Positions 45,281 to 54,721 of a stretch of 64,000 nucleotides of DNA are shown here, piece after piece. The translations under genes and the position numbers were made by a program. Origin of the DNA: Deltaproteobacteria bacterium (lineage in GTDB: Bacteria > Myxococcota_C > UBA6777); assembly GCA_002731275.1 (NCBI GenBank), contig PCBK01000165.1:1-64000 (forward strand). Direction: 5' to 3'. Within the stretch, counting starts at the first letter, position 1. Each line of letters starts with the position of its first letter. The notes under the pieces were generated by a model that was not told the DNA's origin, ran no database searches, and worked only from the letters and a program-made list of their open reading frames with translations.

Positions 45281-46051
45281 ATGAGGTTGATGCGACTTGA
45301 GCTGTTGGTCTCGCTAGCGTTGCTTGGCTGGTGTGTGGTGGGGTGCCGAGGGACCGACGTGAAACTGCACGACGAGTCCATTCGGCAATATCGTCTCGGA
45401 GAGCATTATTTTCGCGATGGCTCGTATGTGAAAGCAGAGGATCACTACAAGAGAGCGCTCAATGTGGATGATCGGAATGCTTATGCCTATCGTAGATTGG
45501 GGATGATCAATATCGCCCGAGGTTATTTTGAGCAGGCCGAGGACTATCTGCGCAAAGCGGTCAAATTGGACCCCGATGAGGCTGCCCATCTCGATCAGCT
45601 CGGTGTCGCATTGGTTGGACGTCGCAAGTACCGACGCGCGTTGTCGACGTTTCAAAAAGCGCTCAACAAACGCGAGGATTACTTTCCCTCTAAATACCAC
45701 ATTGTAGGGGTGTACAGGCGCCTTAAGCAGCTCAACAAGGCGAGAGTACAGTGTTTACAGTTGCTCTCGACCTATCCTCAAAAAGCCGAACCCCACCTTG
45801 AGATGGGGCTCTTGTATCTCGCGCAGGGGGATCAACATCAGGCCAAGCGGTCCTTTAAAAGAGCCATTGATCGCGACAGTAAGCTCATCGAACCGCATTT
45901 TGAGCTCGCGAAGATCTATTTACAACTGAAAAAATATCGCCTATGTTTGACACACCTTCAGAAGGTGCTATCTATAAAGACAACCCACTCTGAAGCACGC
46001 CACATGTTTGGGCTTGCAAGACGTGCATATATGGCAAGTGGTGGACGATAA
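45281..46051 (+). CDS. TPR lipoprotein, PilF/NlpI-like
   Basis: This 256-residue protein has a lipobox at CVVGC and about six TPR units (AEDHYKRALNVDDRNAYAYR, AEDYLRKAVKLDPDEAAHLD, ALSTFQKALNKREDYFPSKY, AKRSFKRAIDRDSKLIEPHF). The layout resembles the outer-membrane lipoproteins PilF/PilW or NlpI, but the identity is open. ATG 45281 was preferred over GTG 45269 because AGGA lies 5 bases before it. The FHA gene follows after 56 bases in the same direction. Confidence 0.8.
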   Translation: MRLMRLELLVSLALLGWCVVGCRGTDVKLHDESIRQYRLGEHYFRDGSYVKAEDHYKRALNVDDRNAYAYRRLGMINIARGYFEQAEDYLRKAVKLDPDEAAHLDQLGVALVGRRKYRRALSTFQKALNKREDYFPSKYHIVGVYRRLKQLNKARVQCLQLLSTYPQKAEPHLEMGLLYLAQGDQHQAKRSFKRAIDRDSKLIEPHFELAKIYLQLKKYRLCLTHLQKVLSIKTTHSEARHMFGLARRAYMASGGR

Positions 46052-46107
46052 AGAAGGTTTCTTGCTCGTAAACGTGTCTTTCCAACAACGAGGACAAAAA
46101 TAAAGAG

Positions 46108-47235
46108 ATGGCAGACATCGCAAACACCACCGTTCGTTTGACAGTCGTCAACCCAAAGGACGAAGGCAATCCATACAACGAACCCAAAGAGTTCACCTTC
46201 AGCGATGAGGGCGCGAATGTCATCTATATCGGTCGTGCACCAGGGAACTCCGTTGTTCTCGATGATCGGAATGTGTCAGGTACACATATCCGTATTATCC
46301 GCCATGGTAGTGAGTTTTTTCTCGAAGATCTCAACAGCAGTAACGGTACTCACCTCAATCAAAGCAAGATCGAACCCCAAGTGCAAAAGCTGCTGCGCAG
46401 CAGTGATCGCATTCGTATCGTAAATTACGTGATCACCTTCCACGAAGGGTTTGAGGCTTTTCAATTACAGTCTTCTGAAAACACGAAACAAATCGCACTT
46501 GAGATGATCCAGAGTGTGCTCGATGGTGCCAATTACGTCGAAAAACCACCCAAGTTGATCTTGATGACAGGCGCAATGCAAGGACAGATGGTTGAGCTGT
46601 CCGATGCATACACCGAAGTGCGCATCGGTCGTGATCCCCACCGCTGCCAATTCCACATTGACGACGAAAACATCTCTCGTGAGCATGCGCTTGTCCGGCG
46701 TGATTGGACAGGTGTGTTTATTCGCGATCTCAACAGCCGCAATGGTGTCATCGTCAACGGTCAACGACTAGAGCGCAACGCCGAGGCGAGGCTCAATGAT
46801 CGTGATGAGATTGTCCTGGGGACATATAGACTCTCTTTTTCGGATCCCGAAGGTGCACAGATCGACGATAAGATCGATGATATCTTCGCGAGTGAAGAGG
46901 CCGAGCCCGAGAAGAAGGGACGCACGCCCATCAGCAAGCCCGCGGCGCCACCGCCAAGTATGCCGGGGATGGAGCCTGAGCCGGCTCCTGAAGTGGCTGA
47001 GGTCTCGAACGAAGCCGAAGATCTTCCTCCTGCGCCTGCTGCGCCAGGCAGCGGTATGGACGAAGCCGTCCCTGCACCTATGTCCAACTTTGGTCGTGGA
47101 GATGATGAAGATGGCCCCCCTGAGCCCATCATTGAAACGGGCTTGACTGGCAAAGAGAAAGCCATCATCGCGGTCGTTGTCGGTGTCTCTGTCTCAGTCG
47201 TGCTCGTCGTTATGGTCCTTTTGTTTATGTCCTAA
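46108..47235 (+). CDS. Membrane-anchored protein with two FHA domains
   Basis: This 375-residue protein has two phosphothreonine-binding FHA domains: the first at about 33-90 (YIGRAPGNSVVLDD, NVSGTHIRI, LNSSNGTHLN) and the second at about 168-235 (RIGRDPHRCQFHIDD, NISREHALV, LNSRNGVIVN). Each retains the GR, SxxH and NG core residues. A Pro/Ala/Glu linker (270-345) leads to one C-terminal membrane helix (about 350-373). It can read out phosphorylation by Ser/Thr kinases such as those at 33697 or 48264. Codons are C-ending. Confidence 0.93.
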   Translation: MADIANTTVRLTVVNPKDEGNPYNEPKEFTFSDEGANVIYIGRAPGNSVVLDDRNVSGTHIRIIRHGSEFFLEDLNSSNGTHLNQSKIEPQVQKLLRSSDRIRIVNYVITFHEGFEAFQLQSSENTKQIALEMIQSVLDGANYVEKPPKLILMTGAMQGQMVELSDAYTEVRIGRDPHRCQFHIDDENISREHALVRRDWTGVFIRDLNSRNGVIVNGQRLERNAEARLNDRDEIVLGTYRLSFSDPEGAQIDDKIDDIFASEEAEPEKKGRTPISKPAAPPPSMPGMEPEPAPEVAEVSNEAEDLPPAPAAPGSGMDEAVPAPMSNFGRGDDEDGPPEPIIETGLTGKEKAIIAVVVGVSVSVVLVVMVLLFMS

Positions 47236-47274
47236 ACTGATCGATGGAAAAGCCCTCTTGCGAGGAGACTGTTT

Positions 47275-48081
47275 GTGAGTGAGTCTTCAAAACCCCGACG
47301 TATCCTGATCCCATCGTTGTCACTTGCGCAGCATGCGCAAGAGTTCCCCATCACACTTCCCGAAGAGTTTTCCAAGCACGTAGGCCGCGTGTTGCGTATG
47401 AAGGAAGGCGAACTGTTGGAAGTTTGCGATGGAGAGGCGTGCAGGTGGTTGACGAGGATTGTACAATCGGACCATGACGCCGTTGTGTGCGTCTTTGTCG
47501 AGCGTCTACCCGACGCACCTCGACCCTTTCCCATTTATCTCGCCCAAGCAATGCCCAAAGCCGACAAGTTCGAGATGATCCTGAAACACGGAACAGAGAT
47601 AGGCATCTCCGGGTTTTTTCCATTCTTTTCGGAGCGTTGTGTTGTGAAGCTCAAACCCAACAAGGTCGCCCAAAAGATGGCGCGTTGGGAGAAAATTGTC
47701 CGAGAAGCCGCGCGGCAATGCCAACGTGCTGATATTCCAACTCTTTGTGAACCCGCGACCTCCAAAAGTTTGGGCGCTGTGCTTCCGCAAGACGCTGTGC
47801 GCGTTGTGTGTTGGGAAGGAGCTACATCATTGGATCTGAAAGGGTGGCTCTCTCAACTGCAGCCAGGGACGTTTCAGGCTGTGGTGGTGGTGATTGGACC
47901 GGAGGGGGGCTTTTCAACAGAAGAGGCTGAGTTACTCGCACAAGATGGAGCGCTTGTTGGGCTTGGGCCGCTTATTTTGCGGACTGAAACGGCCGGTCTC
48001 GCGACAGCCGCGACCCTTCAATTTGCCCTCGGTTGCTTCGGAGGGGAACATGAAGGAGCTTTGTTTTGTTCCAACGAATAG
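47275..48081 (+). CDS. rsmE: 16S rRNA (uracil-1498-N3)-methyltransferase
   Basis: This 268-residue SPOUT methyltransferase methylates N3 of U1498 in helix 44 of 16S rRNA, using S-adenosylmethionine. Visible signatures are an N-terminal PUA-like start (HVGRVLRMKEGELLEVCDG), QAMPKADKFEMILKHGTEIG, REAARQCQRADIP, IGPEGGFSTEEAELL and LGPLILRTETAGLAT, the SPOUT knot. GTG 47275 is preceded by GAGGA. It may be co-transcribed with the FHA gene, with a 39-base gap. The 182 bases after it hold no gene. Confidence 0.95.
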   Translation: MSESSKPRRILIPSLSLAQHAQEFPITLPEEFSKHVGRVLRMKEGELLEVCDGEACRWLTRIVQSDHDAVVCVFVERLPDAPRPFPIYLAQAMPKADKFEMILKHGTEIGISGFFPFFSERCVVKLKPNKVAQKMARWEKIVREAARQCQRADIPTLCEPATSKSLGAVLPQDAVRVVCWEGATSLDLKGWLSQLQPGTFQAVVVVIGPEGGFSTEEAELLAQDGALVGLGPLILRTETAGLATAATLQFALGCFGGEHEGALFCSNE

Positions 48082-48263
48082 CTGCATACTTACGCTCCTG
48101 TTGGAAGAAAATTGGTCTACTCTATTGCACCTGCTGTTGAAGCGTGTTAGCATACGAACCATTAACCCCAGTTTCTCGTTTGTATTCCTATCGCCTCTCG
48201 TGAGAAACTGTACCCCAGAGGGTAAGCTGCTTTTCAGATGCCCCACTCTGGAGAATGATTAGG

Positions 48264-49928
48264 ATGAGTGTCTGCCCACATTGCCAGCATCAAGTACCTG
48301 AAGATTCGAAGTTTTGTCCTTCATGTGGTGGGAACTTACATCAACCCTCTGATGATGAGATGTCCTCCTTTGTCGGTCGGGTACTGAATCAAAAATATAA
48401 ACTCATAGAAGAGCTCGCTGAAGGCGGCATGGCCGTTGTATACAAAGCTGAGCATATTTTCCTTGATGATCTCTGCGCGGTCAAGATCATCAAACGCAGC
48501 CTCGCATCCAAAGACGAGATGCTCAAGCGTTTTCAGCGCGAAGCTCGTCTCACCAGACAGGTCGCTCGTCGTAGTCCTTACGTCATCGCGATTTACGACT
48601 TTGGTGTTGAGGAACAGGTCGGCTTCTTCTACGTGATGGAGCTGCTCAATGGTCGCCCCTTCACGGACTTGATCCACCAAACAGACCAACTTCCAGATCC
48701 CGAAATTGCAGTTCGTTTTGTATGCCAAATGTGTGAAGCTCTTGCTGTTGTCCACGACGAAGGGCTTGTCCACCGGGATATCAAACCTGACAACATCTTC
48801 TTGCACAAAGAAGCTGGACAAGATCAGGAGATGGTGAAGCTCCTCGACTTTGGTATCGCACGTCCCACTTACGCAAAAGCCACCATGCTCACGAGTTATG
48901 GACGAGTGATGGGGACGCCCGAATACATGTCTCCCGAGCAGTGTAGAGGACCCACGCCTCAACAATACGAGCGCGGTGAGAGTCACCTCGATGGTCGCTC
49001 CGACATATACTCCCTTGGGGTGTTGTTGTACCAATGCCTCACGGGTGAGGTGCCTTTTCCGATGCCTGTTGATGGTGGTCCTATGGCGATCCACAAAGTC
49101 ATGGCTGGGCACGTCATGGAAGAGGCAACCAACCCGATCGAAAAACGCGATGATGACGTGGTGACCGCTGCACTCGCTGACGCGACGTTGAAGGCGCTTG
49201 CAAAAGAGCCTGACGATCGCTTTCAAACCATGCTTGAGTTTCGCGACGCGTTGATCAACTGCTTCCCCGCGTTACAAAAAGAGTTTCGTGGTAGCACCGA
49301 TGAAGTCGCTCCTCAGCCTGAGCTCGACACTGTTCCCATGATTGGGGTTGACTTTGACAAGCCCGCGATTGAGCAACCTGTGATCGAGCAACCTGTCCTC
49401 GATGAAGCGCCAGCTGAAGGGCTCTTTGGACAAACTCCTTCGATGGAGGCCCAGTACGAGGATCTTTCACTCGATCGCACTGCCCTCGACGTGCAATTGC
49501 CGCCTGAATTTCTCGAACAAGCACAAGCACATCTCAACGCACAAGCTTCGAACAATCCACTCCCCCAAACCCCCCACGAACAAAATGTCGCTGTGCCACC
49601 CTCTGCATCGACTTCTTGGGGGAATGAGTCTGAACAAAGTGGCGAGCTTGTCGAAGATATCCACACTGGCTCAGAAGAAGTCGATCTTGCAAAGACTGTC
49701 GCGACATCTTTTGCTCCCGAGGTGGTCCAAGAGCTTCGTGATCGTGCGGCTGTGTCTATTTACGGTCAAGATCCATCCTCTGTCTCCACGCAAGGTACAG
49801 GGCGTCGCGACCCAGATACTGTCCCTGCAAGCAAAAGCGGTCCTCCTTGGTTGTGGATCGGCCTTGGTGGCGGTGTACTCGTGATTGTCGCTGTCGTTTT
49901 ATACTTTTTCCTTTTCGCAAAATCCTGA
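48264..49928 (+). CDS. Ser/Thr protein kinase with zinc-ribbon N-terminus and C-terminal membrane anchor
   Basis: This 554-residue kinase opens with a zinc ribbon (CPHC and CPSC, residues 4-21) and an active kinase domain (about 47-325): G-loop EGGMAVVY, K74 in AVKII, HRDIKPDN (170-177), DFG (195-197) and GTPEYMSPEQ. A linker rich in Pro, Gln and Glu (about 330-520) has a short VIEQPVIEQPVL repeat. It ends with one membrane helix (WLWIGLGGGVLVIVAVVLYF). The kinase therefore faces the cytoplasm, tethered by its tail. ATG 48264 was preferred to ATG 48255 for spacing to GGAG. Confidence 0.93.
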   Translation: MSVCPHCQHQVPEDSKFCPSCGGNLHQPSDDEMSSFVGRVLNQKYKLIEELAEGGMAVVYKAEHIFLDDLCAVKIIKRSLASKDEMLKRFQREARLTRQVARRSPYVIAIYDFGVEEQVGFFYVMELLNGRPFTDLIHQTDQLPDPEIAVRFVCQMCEALAVVHDEGLVHRDIKPDNIFLHKEAGQDQEMVKLLDFGIARPTYAKATMLTSYGRVMGTPEYMSPEQCRGPTPQQYERGESHLDGRSDIYSLGVLLYQCLTGEVPFPMPVDGGPMAIHKVMAGHVMEEATNPIEKRDDDVVTAALADATLKALAKEPDDRFQTMLEFRDALINCFPALQKEFRGSTDEVAPQPELDTVPMIGVDFDKPAIEQPVIEQPVLDEAPAEGLFGQTPSMEAQYEDLSLDRTALDVQLPPEFLEQAQAHLNAQASNNPLPQTPHEQNVAVPPSASTSWGNESEQSGELVEDIHTGSEEVDLAKTVATSFAPEVVQELRDRAAVSIYGQDPSSVSTQGTGRRDPDTVPASKSGPPWLWIGLGGGVLVIVAVVLYFFLFAKS

Positions 49929-49992
49929 CCCCATCACTTCTGCTTCCGTTCTCTCCATACAATTTATCCCGTAAACAGAGGAGATCAGCACC

Positions 49993-52449
49993 TTGTGTTT
50001 TCGACGTGTAGCCTTTCTCTTTTTTTGTTGTACGTTGATCATAGGGAGCAGTGGGTCTTCTGCTGTTGCCTCTGGCAGTCGCCAACTCAACTGGGTTGAG
50101 ACCAAGCTCTCAAGACTCGATATGTCAGTTGGACAGACGACGCAGATTCGTTGTCAGGCGTTCGATGAACACGACCGTATCTTGCCTGCCACCTTCTCTT
50201 ATGTCATCCGACCAAGCAAGGGATGGACTCGTAAAGGTGCTCAATTGACGATGCTCCGCACCGGGTCTTGGGAGATTACTTGTGTGGCGAAATGGCAGGG
50301 ACAATCGCGTTCTACCCCGACACCTGCAAGTTTACAGGTGAAAGCCGCGAGCCCACATACTCTCTCTGCTTCCATTCCGAATCTGCCGACGTGGTTGCCT
50401 CAAGGTCAGGCGATCAAGATACGCACAAAAGTGACTGATGTGTCTGGTTTTTCTATCGTAGGGATGCCACTCACCTACACGGTCAAACCCAAAGAGGGTG
50501 TGGATCGAAGTGAAGCACCTATCCTACGATTTACCAAGAGCGGGGAGTACAAGATTACGATCGCACCTGCGTCCAAAAAGTTGGCGGGTGTGGAAGGCCT
50601 CAGACGTACGTTGCGTGTGCGTGTGGATGTTGATGCGCCTCAGCTTCGGCTTGACACGCCTGTACGCGCAGCGATGCTCTCTGGACGTCCTGACATCCTC
50701 GTGAAAGGACACGTGAGGGATCTCGGTAGTGGTGTTGCGTTTGTACGTGTCAATGGAAAACCTGTGCAGGTCGACGCAAAGGGTGTATTTCAGACAAGCG
50801 TCTCTGCGCGATGGGGGTTGAACTTCCTCTCCGTCGAAGCTCGTGACAAAGCCGGTCAGTCCACACTGTGTAGACAAAGTTTCTTCTACTCAAATGCCTA
50901 CCAAACGTTTTCACAAAAAGGTGCCTTGGGCACTGTTCAGCGTGCGTTCTCTGTCAATATCAATCGGTCTTTTTTGGACGATGGAGATCGCTCTGTCCTG
51001 AGAGATCTGGCGTCGTTGCTGGAGTTCTCCCTCAACCAAGTGAAACTCGATACATTTGCTCCAACTCAACTCGTCAAGGGGAGTTACAAGATTCCCCCCT
51101 TTGGTCCGACGCTTCAATATGAAGTGAAGAAAAGAGGACCATTTCAGCTAGGGCGTCGCTCTTTGAAGATACGCCCCTTTAAAGGGCGTTTGTGGCTGTG
51201 GACAGAGCTGCGAGATTTAAAGCTGCCTTTGGAGATTAAGGTGGGGTCAGTGAAGATCAAGCCGTTGATTACGGCGCCGAAATTGTCACTCTCCATGTGG
51301 ATTCATCTCGGCTTGGAGAATGATGATGTGAAAGTGACGATTCAAAAAGTCTTCGGCGACTTTCGCAGTATTCGGCTACAAGGACTGACTGGGATGATGG
51401 GGTGGATTCAAGGGTTCTTGCAAAATCAATTGCGTGCACGGATACGAAAGATGATGGTGGTGTTGTTGGAGCGTCGGTTGGGGCCGTTGTTGAAGCAGGC
51501 GTTGAAAAAAGCCAAGTTCGACAAAACCTGGACATTGCCTGCATTTCTAGGAAAGCAACGTGCGCGACTCGTCTCGTCCTTCCAACGTATTCAGCTCCGC
51601 AAAGAAGGCATCCGGTTGAAGCTCGCTGTTGGGTTGTCCTTTTCGAAACGGATGAAGCGCGTAACAGTCGGCGCGATCAAAGCTCCAAAGAAGGGGTACT
51701 TGTGGCCAAAGTCCTCTTTTGCGATGGGGCTCTCTGCGGACCTGTTGAATCAAATCTTTTTTGCGGTGTGGTCGAGTGGTTTACTCAAACAAAATATCAC
51801 CCCATTGCTCCAAAAAGAGCTCGCGAAGGTGAAAGATGTTCCCTTTCCGCTGCCCAAGCCTGAGGTGACCTTTTCTGCAGGATTGCCGCCTGTGTTGATG
51901 TATGGGAACGCTTCGTATCCTATCGCGATAGGGATTGGTGATTTCTTTTTGTCTGTGAAGCTTCCTCATGCCGATGGGGTGCCTTTTGTGTTGCAAACGT
52001 ACACAAGCGTGTTGCTGGGTTGCAGACTCGTGCAAAAAGGGAAGCAAATTGTGTTTGAGTTAGCGCCTAAACCGCTGGCTTTTCAGTTGCATGTGAAAAA
52101 GATCCAGGGTTCATCCAAGATCATCCCCGCGCATCTCTCGACGTTTGTCGAGCAGATGGTCAAGCAAGTGATCCCTTCGACGTTTACGTCTATGTTGCCG
52201 AAGCTACATATCCCACAATTATCACTTCCACAGTTCGAGAAAAAAGCTATCGTGCAGGCCTTCAAGGACGCACAACGTCCATCCAAGAAGGCACCTGTCG
52301 TGAAGCCCAAGGTCTTGCGTCAACTCGTCGAAGCCTCGGAGAGAACACTCAAGGCGCTTCGGAAGGTGTATGTGAAGCCTGTTGGGTTGGTGTTTGACGG
52401 GAGTCGGTTTTTGCTCTCTTTTCAGGTGAAAAAGAAAACCGTTCGGTGA
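49993..52449 (+). CDS. Secreted protein with Ig-like modules and a BPI/TULIP-like lipid-binding domain
   Basis: This 818-residue protein has a signal peptide (about 1-27, ending AVASG). Ig-like modules follow (about 30-310), including a bacterial Glucodextranase-B-like one (DILVKGHVRDLGSGVAFVRV, FLSVEARDKAGQ). The C-terminal 480 residues resemble tubular lipid-binding (BPI/TULIP) folds, best seen in LSADLLNQIFFAVWSSGLL and the LPKPEVTF turn. This would make it a periplasmic lipid shuttle; the fold is inferred from pattern only. It starts at TTG 49993 behind GAGGAG. Its stop lies 7 bases from the convergent gene at 52457. Confidence 0.7.
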   Translation: MCFRRVAFLFFCCTLIIGSSGSSAVASGSRQLNWVETKLSRLDMSVGQTTQIRCQAFDEHDRILPATFSYVIRPSKGWTRKGAQLTMLRTGSWEITCVAKWQGQSRSTPTPASLQVKAASPHTLSASIPNLPTWLPQGQAIKIRTKVTDVSGFSIVGMPLTYTVKPKEGVDRSEAPILRFTKSGEYKITIAPASKKLAGVEGLRRTLRVRVDVDAPQLRLDTPVRAAMLSGRPDILVKGHVRDLGSGVAFVRVNGKPVQVDAKGVFQTSVSARWGLNFLSVEARDKAGQSTLCRQSFFYSNAYQTFSQKGALGTVQRAFSVNINRSFLDDGDRSVLRDLASLLEFSLNQVKLDTFAPTQLVKGSYKIPPFGPTLQYEVKKRGPFQLGRRSLKIRPFKGRLWLWTELRDLKLPLEIKVGSVKIKPLITAPKLSLSMWIHLGLENDDVKVTIQKVFGDFRSIRLQGLTGMMGWIQGFLQNQLRARIRKMMVVLLERRLGPLLKQALKKAKFDKTWTLPAFLGKQRARLVSSFQRIQLRKEGIRLKLAVGLSFSKRMKRVTVGAIKAPKKGYLWPKSSFAMGLSADLLNQIFFAVWSSGLLKQNITPLLQKELAKVKDVPFPLPKPEVTFSAGLPPVLMYGNASYPIAIGIGDFFLSVKLPHADGVPFVLQTYTSVLLGCRLVQKGKQIVFELAPKPLAFQLHVKKIQGSSKIIPAHLSTFVEQMVKQVIPSTFTSMLPKLHIPQLSLPQFEKKAIVQAFKDAQRPSKKAPVVKPKVLRQLVEASERTLKALRKVYVKPVGLVFDGSRFLLSFQVKKKTVR

Positions 52450-52456
52450 GGGAGGG

Positions 52457-54613
52457 TTATTCGGGTTTGCAGGTGATGGCCTGTCCCGTTTGGAGCGCGT
52501 TTTTTGCGCCTGTTGGGCCTCTTGAGAAGACTTTGGGCTCGGAACCTTTTTTGTTTGGGGCGATGTAGACAAAGTGTCTGTGCCATGGATCTCGAACGAG
52601 GGAAGCTCTGATGATACCGTAACTGAGGAGCAATTGGAGGCCTTCTTTTTGGGAGGGAAATCGTCCTGTCCGCAGTCTGAATAGTTTGAGTGCGTACTGC
52701 AATTTGCAGACTTGTGTGCGGGCGAGGCTTCGCTTTTGCCGTTCAAAATAAAGGGTCATCGCGGACATGATCGCGCTGATCTCGATGGTCAGCGGAAAGG
52801 CCGTTGGAAAGGCGAGAAGACTACCTATGAGAAAACCTCGCCATCGTTCTTCGCGGGGATAGGTAGGGGGGGATGAGAGCTTGTTGTTGGGGGAGATTGC
52901 CCATTTGGGAGCCGTTTTGTTTGGTGGTAACAACGTCACTGTGAGTCGTTCATCGAGTACATTGTTGTACGTCATGACGTGTGTTGAGATGCGCTGTATA
53001 CGTGAATAGAGAGGGCGAAGGGCTGCCTTCCAAGGAGCTGGAGCGAAGACGTCATGCAATGCACGTATGGCTCTTGGGGAGATGAGCGATACGTGAGGGA
53101 GCGGACCGCGCGCTTTTCGTGGGTGTGCCCCCATTTTTTGGGAGAGTGAGCGTGTTTTTTTGCTCCAGACAGACAGAATCGTCGCCTTTGTCGCTGGATG
53201 GAAGACGAAAGTGATATTTTTCTTACCAAACATCATATAGATAGGCGCTTCTTTTTGAAGCCGAAGGGTATAGACAGGGAAGCCACCTTCTACACTTTGT
53301 GTCATGCGGAATGTGGGAATGTTCCCACGAAGTCGCTGTATCCCTTGCATCCAGAGCTTTGTGCTTTCTTGGCGTTTCAGTCCCAACCTGACGAAGATGC
53401 CTCGTTTGTATTTTGTGATCACCTTGCCGTTGTTCCAGTGTTTGACGTCGGACTCGATCTTTTTGTCCCAAACGATCCCTGACGAGAGCTGTCCGTTGAG
53501 TTCTGGAAGCAGCGTTTTGTAAGAAAACCCAGCCTTTTTCGAAGACATAACAAACCGGCGGAGTGTCGATTGTAGTATCAAACGCTGCGTTAGGTTGAGT
53601 GTTGTGTTTGCGCTTTCTGCTGCAAACAGTGCCGTGAGCGCCTTTGGGTTGAGGTTTGTATGTGAAAACCAGCCGAGCGATGCTGGGATATCCTCTAGCC
53701 ACGAGAACGAGGTCTTGGGAGGTTGGAGAAGCTGCAAGAGAGGTTTGACAGCTGGCTTCCAGGTGACGTGACTCTGGTACTGAAATCCTCTCTTCAAGTT
53801 GATTTTGATGTTGAGTTGCTCGATGAGAGGGATTCTTTTGAGGAGTTTTTTGAGCGACGCGAACTGAAGCAGTGCTTTTGTATCGTTGAGCTGAAGGTAG
53901 ACATCGGCGTGAGGGTGGGGACGTTTGACAAAGGCACGGCTCACTTTGTGTAGCATCGAGAAGGGCGTACTTTCAGGGTGTGCGAGGTAGGAGAGGATGA
54001 ACTTTTGCACAAACGCGGTTTGTTTTTTGATGCCTTTGGTGGGTTTTGCGCTCATGATGAGATGGAGTTGATCATTATGCAAAAAACCAAGGAGTCGACG
54101 AGTTCGCAAACCTGCTCCGAAGAGTAGTCTCACAGGTCCATTTTTGGGGTAGAGACTGACATGGAAACCGTAACGCATGAAACTTTTGCGCATGGTGTCC
54201 TCTTTGACGTGCATACTGGCGACCCAAAGAAGTTGCTGTTGGTATGTCCAGAGGCTGGCAATCCACGGGTGCTTCTCCGAGACTCCAAAATTTCGGAGTA
54301 ACTCTTCGAAGCCTGGCAGCAGATTGTCGACTTTTGGCGCGGATTGTGTGCCAATCAGCTCCTTCAACATAATCCGGATGACATGTGTCTCCAAGTATTT
54401 GAGGGAGGGTTTGACGGTGGCTTGTCTCCAGAGGGTGAGTCGCTTAAATGTCCGTCGAAGGTCTGGGAAGACAAGCGCTCCGACTGGGCTCGCACCGGGT
54501 GTATGTGTGTGGGGAGCGGGGGGAGTTGGTAAGGCGTGGCTTCCTCTCGGAATGAGTAAGAGAAGACTGAGGCAAAGTGACCAGATGAGGTGAGAAGGCG
54601 TTCGGGTCTTCAT
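52457..54613 (-). CDS. Exported protein with GspG-type C-terminal domain
   Basis: This 718-residue protein has a signal peptide (about 1-28, ending SHALPT), then about 560 residues of alpha/beta structure with Lys/Arg-rich repeats, reminiscent of the lipoprotein at 24969. A hydrophobic helix follows (about 600-625). The last 95 residues match the C-terminal domain of the major pseudopilin GspG: LQYALKLFRLRTGRFPSQKE, GLQLLLS, VRDPWHRHFVYIAP and FSRGPTGAKN. The pilin N-terminal motif is absent. ATG 54613 has AGGAG upstream. It is convergent with the TULIP-like gene, and the two may share a job in the envelope. Confidence 0.72.
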   Translation of the reverse strand: MKTRTPSHLIWSLCLSLLLLIPRGSHALPTPPAPHTHTPGASPVGALVFPDLRRTFKRLTLWRQATVKPSLKYLETHVIRIMLKELIGTQSAPKVDNLLPGFEELLRNFGVSEKHPWIASLWTYQQQLLWVASMHVKEDTMRKSFMRYGFHVSLYPKNGPVRLLFGAGLRTRRLLGFLHNDQLHLIMSAKPTKGIKKQTAFVQKFILSYLAHPESTPFSMLHKVSRAFVKRPHPHADVYLQLNDTKALLQFASLKKLLKRIPLIEQLNIKINLKRGFQYQSHVTWKPAVKPLLQLLQPPKTSFSWLEDIPASLGWFSHTNLNPKALTALFAAESANTTLNLTQRLILQSTLRRFVMSSKKAGFSYKTLLPELNGQLSSGIVWDKKIESDVKHWNNGKVITKYKRGIFVRLGLKRQESTKLWMQGIQRLRGNIPTFRMTQSVEGGFPVYTLRLQKEAPIYMMFGKKNITFVFHPATKATILSVWSKKTRSLSQKMGAHPRKARGPLPHVSLISPRAIRALHDVFAPAPWKAALRPLYSRIQRISTHVMTYNNVLDERLTVTLLPPNKTAPKWAISPNNKLSSPPTYPREERWRGFLIGSLLAFPTAFPLTIEISAIMSAMTLYFERQKRSLARTQVCKLQYALKLFRLRTGRFPSQKEGLQLLLSYGIIRASLVRDPWHRHFVYIAPNKKGSEPKVFSRGPTGAKNALQTGQAITCKPE

Positions 54614-54721
54614 GAACCGTGCTCCTGGGTGTGTGAAAAGCAAAGGAATGACCTATGTCTGTATATCGTAGGTGACTTTTGTCGGAGGTCGTTGACTTTG
54701 ATCAAACAAATATCCTGTGGC

